DNA of 8,246 nucleotides from Rhodobacteraceae bacterium UBA2553 (GTDB lineage: Bacteria > Pseudomonadota > Alphaproteobacteria > Rhodobacterales > Rhodobacteraceae): contig DDMF01000127.1 of the NCBI GenBank assembly GCA_002340515.1, forward strand, positions 14,645 to 22,890, given 5' to 3'. The position numbers were made by a program, and so were the translations under genes. Every line of letters starts with the position of its first letter. The stretch's first letter is position 1. Below, piece after piece: positions 5,895 through 8,246 of the stretch. Below the pieces are notes generated by a model. That model did not search any database. It was given only the letters and a program-made list of their open reading frames with translations, and was not told where the DNA came from.

Positions 5895-6623
5895 TTACCC
5901 ACCATATGCATCGTACAAATCATCCAGTTCATTATCCTCGACCACTTGCCCCAGCTCATACCGGCGGCTGTCGAGGTAATAAAGTTGCAGCGTGCCGTAG
6001 CCATCGCCATCACTATAAAGAATACTATCAACACTATCGGCAAAATCGTAGCGATCACCGAATTTTGACACCACCCAAGCGGCTTTCGGCAGATGGCGCA
6101 CTTCGGTCGGCAAAACATAGCTGAGCGGGTTCAGCACGAAATCGCCCAGAATGCCAAGCCCGTCCCGCTCGGTTGACGCACCAAAGAAGGGCAGCACCAC
6201 ATAGTCACCCTCTGGCACACCCCAAACATGCAAGGTCTCGCCGAAATCACTGCTGCGCTCTTCCAGACCAATTTCGCTGGCTACATCAAACAAACCCAAC
6301 AGGCCGAGCGTCGAGTTGAACAAGAAGCGCACCGCATTGTGGACCGCATCGTCAACCTGCCCTTGCAAGAGCTTATTGACCACCACGCCCGGCAGGCTCG
6401 CGTTTTCCGCAAACATGGCAACCGAATTGCGCACCGGTTTTGGTACCTGACCATAGGTATCCGCGGCCGGGCTGATCAAAGCCCGATCCAGCGCAATATT
6501 GGCGCCATAGGTCCGTCGGTTCTGTGCCTCATGTGGATCATCATAACCCGTTGGCGCCGGTGCTTTTGCACAGGCTCCCAGCACGGTCAGCACGGCAATA
6601 GCAATCAAGGTGGTCTTTTTCAT
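5895..6623 (-). CDS. mlaA: Outer-membrane lipoprotein MlaA (VacJ)
   Basis: MlaA is the outer-membrane part of the Mla pathway; it removes mislocalised phospholipids from the outer leaflet and hands them to MlaC. The 242-residue product begins with a lipoprotein signal peptide and a lipobox, LGAC, with Cys18 as the lipidation site. The mature part carries the VacJ hallmarks in order: DPHEAQNRRTYGAN at about 29-42, LPGVVVNKLLQGQ, RFLFNSTLGLLGLFDVA, FGETLHVWGVPEGDYVVLPF, and an RDGLG segment. Nothing is missing. A C-terminal acidic tail (EDNELDDLYDAYGG) follows. The ATG at 6623 lies next to an unremarkable ribosome site (CCGAG about 9 bases upstream). It is first in an operon with mlaC. The remaining Mla genes are not in the window and are presumably elsewhere in the genome. 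Confidence 0.95.
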   Translation of the reverse strand: MKKTTLIAIAVLTVLGACAKAPAPTGYDDPHEAQNRRTYGANIALDRALISPAADTYGQVPKPVRNSVAMFAENASLPGVVVNKLLQGQVDDAVHNAVRFLFNSTLGLLGLFDVASEIGLEERSSDFGETLHVWGVPEGDYVVLPFFGASTERDGLGILGDFVLNPLSYVLPTEVRHLPKAAWVVSKFGDRYDFADSVDSILYSDGDGYGTLQLYYLDSRRYELGQVVEDNELDDLYDAYGG

Positions 6624-6846
6624 ATTTAGCAGCTCGGCGGTTCCCCCCGGTCATCCCGGCGACATTCCGCATCTTTCAGATGGTTTACGCGTTGCCTGAC
6701 ACATAATGGATGACGGGCGAATGCCCAGAGGGTATCAGGTTTGCAATTGTTATTGTGGCTATTTGGCGACAGAACTGAACGAGAAAACGCGGATTTTTGC
6801 CGAAAATTAACATCGTTATGCAAAATAAACCAAAAACCGGGGTCCC
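6624..6846. other. Divergent intergenic region, mlaA / type I secretion gene
   Basis: These 223 bases separate two divergent starts and should hold promoters for both. The half near the secretion gene is AT-rich (from about 6740 on), and contains TTTTGC (6795-6800) and GCAAAA (6820-6825) as inverted arms 19 bases apart, plus TAAC-ATC-GTTA at 6808-6818. The half near mlaA is GC-rich, with GTCATCC (6650-6656) and GGATGAC (6708-6714) as distant inverted arms and a small GGGC-GAAT-GCCC hairpin at 6715-6726. No convincing mlaA promoter could be picked out by eye. Confidence 0.6.
6797..6826 (+). promoter_or_regulatory. Possible promoter of the type I secretion gene
   Basis: TTGCCG (6797-6802) and CAAAAT (6821-6826), 18 bases apart, each match the sigma-70 hexamers at four of six positions and lie in an AT-rich stretch about 20 bases before the ATG at 6847. 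This would leave a very short leader, with GGGG at 6839-6842 as the ribosome site. Both boxes overlap the TTTTGC/GCAAAA inverted arms. The call is weak. Confidence 0.25.
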
Positions 6847-8246
6847 ATGCGACAGGCTAAATTAGAAAACGGCAAAGAAGAGTTGCGGGTGATGCGGCGC
6901 AAGGCCTCATGGTTGATTGCATCCGCAGGCATATTTTCGGTGTTTGTAAATATTCTAATGCTGACCGGGCCGATTTATATGCTGCAGGTCTATGATCGCG
7001 TATTGGGATCGCGCAGCGTAGAAACTTTGATCGGATTGACCGTCCTGATGGGGTTTCTTTTTGCCATGATGGGCGTGTTGGATTTCGCCCGAAACCGCGT
7101 TTTGGCACGGGCTGGCGCACGGTTTCAGGTGGGGTTAGAACGTCGCGTATTTGCCGCCACCTTGCGCCGGGCTGCAAATGCGACCCCGGGACAAGCGCGT
7201 AGTAACAGTTTACGTGATTTGGAGGCGGTGCAGAAACTGCTGGCGAGCCCTGTGTTCACCGCCTTTTTCGACGTTCCCTGGACGCCTGTCTTTTTGCTGG
7301 CCATCGCAATTTTCCATCCATGGCTGGGCCTTTTGGCCGTCTCCGGCGGGGCGGTTTTAATCGCGATTACAATCCTGAACCAAATCACAACCAGTCCTCC
7401 GGTCGCACAAGCAAATGCCGCAAGTTTGCGCGCGGAACATATGGCCGCGCAATTGCATGGCGAAGCGGAAATGGTCCGCGCCCTTGGCATGCAAGACGCC
7501 GCCTATGACCGCTGGCATCTTGCCCGAGAAGAAGCCTTGACGCAGGGGGTACAGGCAACGGATCGGTTGGGGCAATTCACCGCCCTGTCCAAGACATTTC
7601 GGCTGTTTTTGCAATCCGCAATGCTCGGCCTTGGGGCCTATCTTGCGCTTAAGGGCGAAATGTCGCCCGGCGCCATGATCGCAGGCTCAATCCTATTGGG
7701 CCGCGCTCTCGCACCTATTGATCTGCTGATCGGCCAGTGGCAGGTGGTACAACGGGCGCGCAGTGGCTGGCGCGATCTGTCTGAATTGCTGGGCGAGATT
7801 GCCCCTGATCCGAAACGGATGGAGCTTCCACGACCACAAGCGCATCTGCGCGCTGAAAACGTAACCGTGGTGCCGCCGGGACAAAGCAGTGCCACACTGC
7901 GCATGGTGAATTTTGAACTCAAACCTGGTCAGGCGATGGGCGTGATTGGCCCGTCGGGCGCGGGAAAATCCACCCTTGCACGGGTGATCACCGGCGTCTG
8001 GCGACCTGCTGGCGGGAAAATCCGGCTTGATGGCGCTGCACTCGAACAGTTTGACCCCGCCACCCTTGGCAAACATATCGGCTACCTGCCGCAACGGATT
8101 TCACTTTTCGATGGCACCATCGCTGAGAACATCGCGGGACTGTCTTTGGCGCCAGATCATGAAAAAGTGGTCGAAGCCGCACGTCGCGCGGATGCCCATG
8201 ACATGATCCTGCGCCTACCAGACGGGTATGATACGCGAGTGTCCGG
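6847..8246 (+). CDS. Type I secretion permease/ATPase, PrtD family (3' end outside window)
   Basis: This ABC exporter half-transporter is the inner-membrane component of a type I secretion system, working with an HlyD-type adaptor and a TolC-type outer channel to export C-terminally signalled proteins such as RTX proteins. The 466 residues visible are open to the window end. The membrane domain carries PrtD hallmarks: GPIYMLQVYDRVLGSRSVET at 41-60 and FFDVPWTPVFLL at 140-151. There is no N-terminal peptidase C39 domain. The nucleotide-binding domain has Walker A GPSGAGKST (368-376, Lys374) and Q-loop YLPQ (Gln416). The sequence stops at GYDTRVSG, just before the expected LSGGQ signature and Walker B, so about 110 residues are missing. 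The adaptor gene and the substrate are not visible. A G-rich ribosome site (GGGG, four bases away) supports the ATG at 6847. It is transcribed away from mlaA. Confidence 0.93.
   Translation, partial: MRQAKLENGKEELRVMRRKASWLIASAGIFSVFVNILMLTGPIYMLQVYDRVLGSRSVETLIGLTVLMGFLFAMMGVLDFARNRVLARAGARFQVGLERRVFAATLRRAANATPGQARSNSLRDLEAVQKLLASPVFTAFFDVPWTPVFLLAIAIFHPWLGLLAVSGGAVLIAITILNQITTSPPVAQANAASLRAEHMAAQLHGEAEMVRALGMQDAAYDRWHLAREEALTQGVQATDRLGQFTALSKTFRLFLQSAMLGLGAYLALKGEMSPGAMIAGSILLGRALAPIDLLIGQWQVVQRARSGWRDLSELLGEIAPDPKRMELPRPQAHLRAENVTVVPPGQSSATLRMVNFELKPGQAMGVIGPSGAGKSTLARVITGVWRPAGGKIRLDGAALEQFDPATLGKHIGYLPQRISLFDGTIAENIAGLSLAPDHEKVVEAARRADAHDMILRLPDGYDTRVS

Noticed and set aside
5604..6068. 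Plus-strand open frame of 154 codons rich in Ile, Ala and Thr
   Set aside because: It lies antisense to mlaC and mlaA; the apparent hydrophobicity comes from the complement of those codons.
6806..6820. CtrA-type TTAA-N7-TTAA site
   Set aside because: Only the first half-site TTAA is present; the second reads ATGC.

Overview
The window looks like ordinary chromosomal DNA from an alphaproteobacterium, most likely a marine Rhodobacteraceae/Roseobacter-group member. The basis is protein character: a PBP1A-family enzyme with the Cys-containing insertions I associate with Rhodobacterales, a PrtD-type secretion ATPase beside an mlaA-mlaC pair, and a glnK-amtB pair. Codon use favours G/C at third positions but not extremely. 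I see no tRNA, rRNA, insertion sequence, phage gene or CRISPR array.

Layout from left to right. (1) On the minus strand, glnK (PII signal protein) and amtB (ammonium channel; its 3' end lies beyond base 1) form a tight operon with only 10 bases between stop and start. (2) A 329-bp non-coding region with several dyad elements separates it from (3) a plus-strand bifunctional class A penicillin-binding protein (1505-3742). (4) The convergent gap downstream holds a 99-bp imperfect palindrome with 13-bp terminal inverted repeats, followed by a strong intrinsic terminator facing the minus strand. (5) A minus-strand membrane fatty acid desaturase (4018-5049) appears monocistronic: a terminator lies at each end and a possible promoter lies in front. 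(6) mlaA and mlaC form a minus-strand two-gene operon (5309-6623) for outer-membrane lipid asymmetry. (7) Divergent from it, on the plus strand, starts a PrtD-family type I secretion permease/ATPase that is cut by the right edge just before its ABC signature motif.

Functionally the genes concern the cell envelope and nitrogen sensing: ammonium uptake gated by GlnK, peptidoglycan synthesis (PBP), membrane lipid unsaturation (desaturase), phospholipid retrieval from the outer membrane (MlaA/MlaC) and protein export (T1SS). I found no undescribed multi-gene system. The least explained sequences are non-coding: the palindromic element at 3760-3858, and the dyads in the glnK/PBP divergent region.
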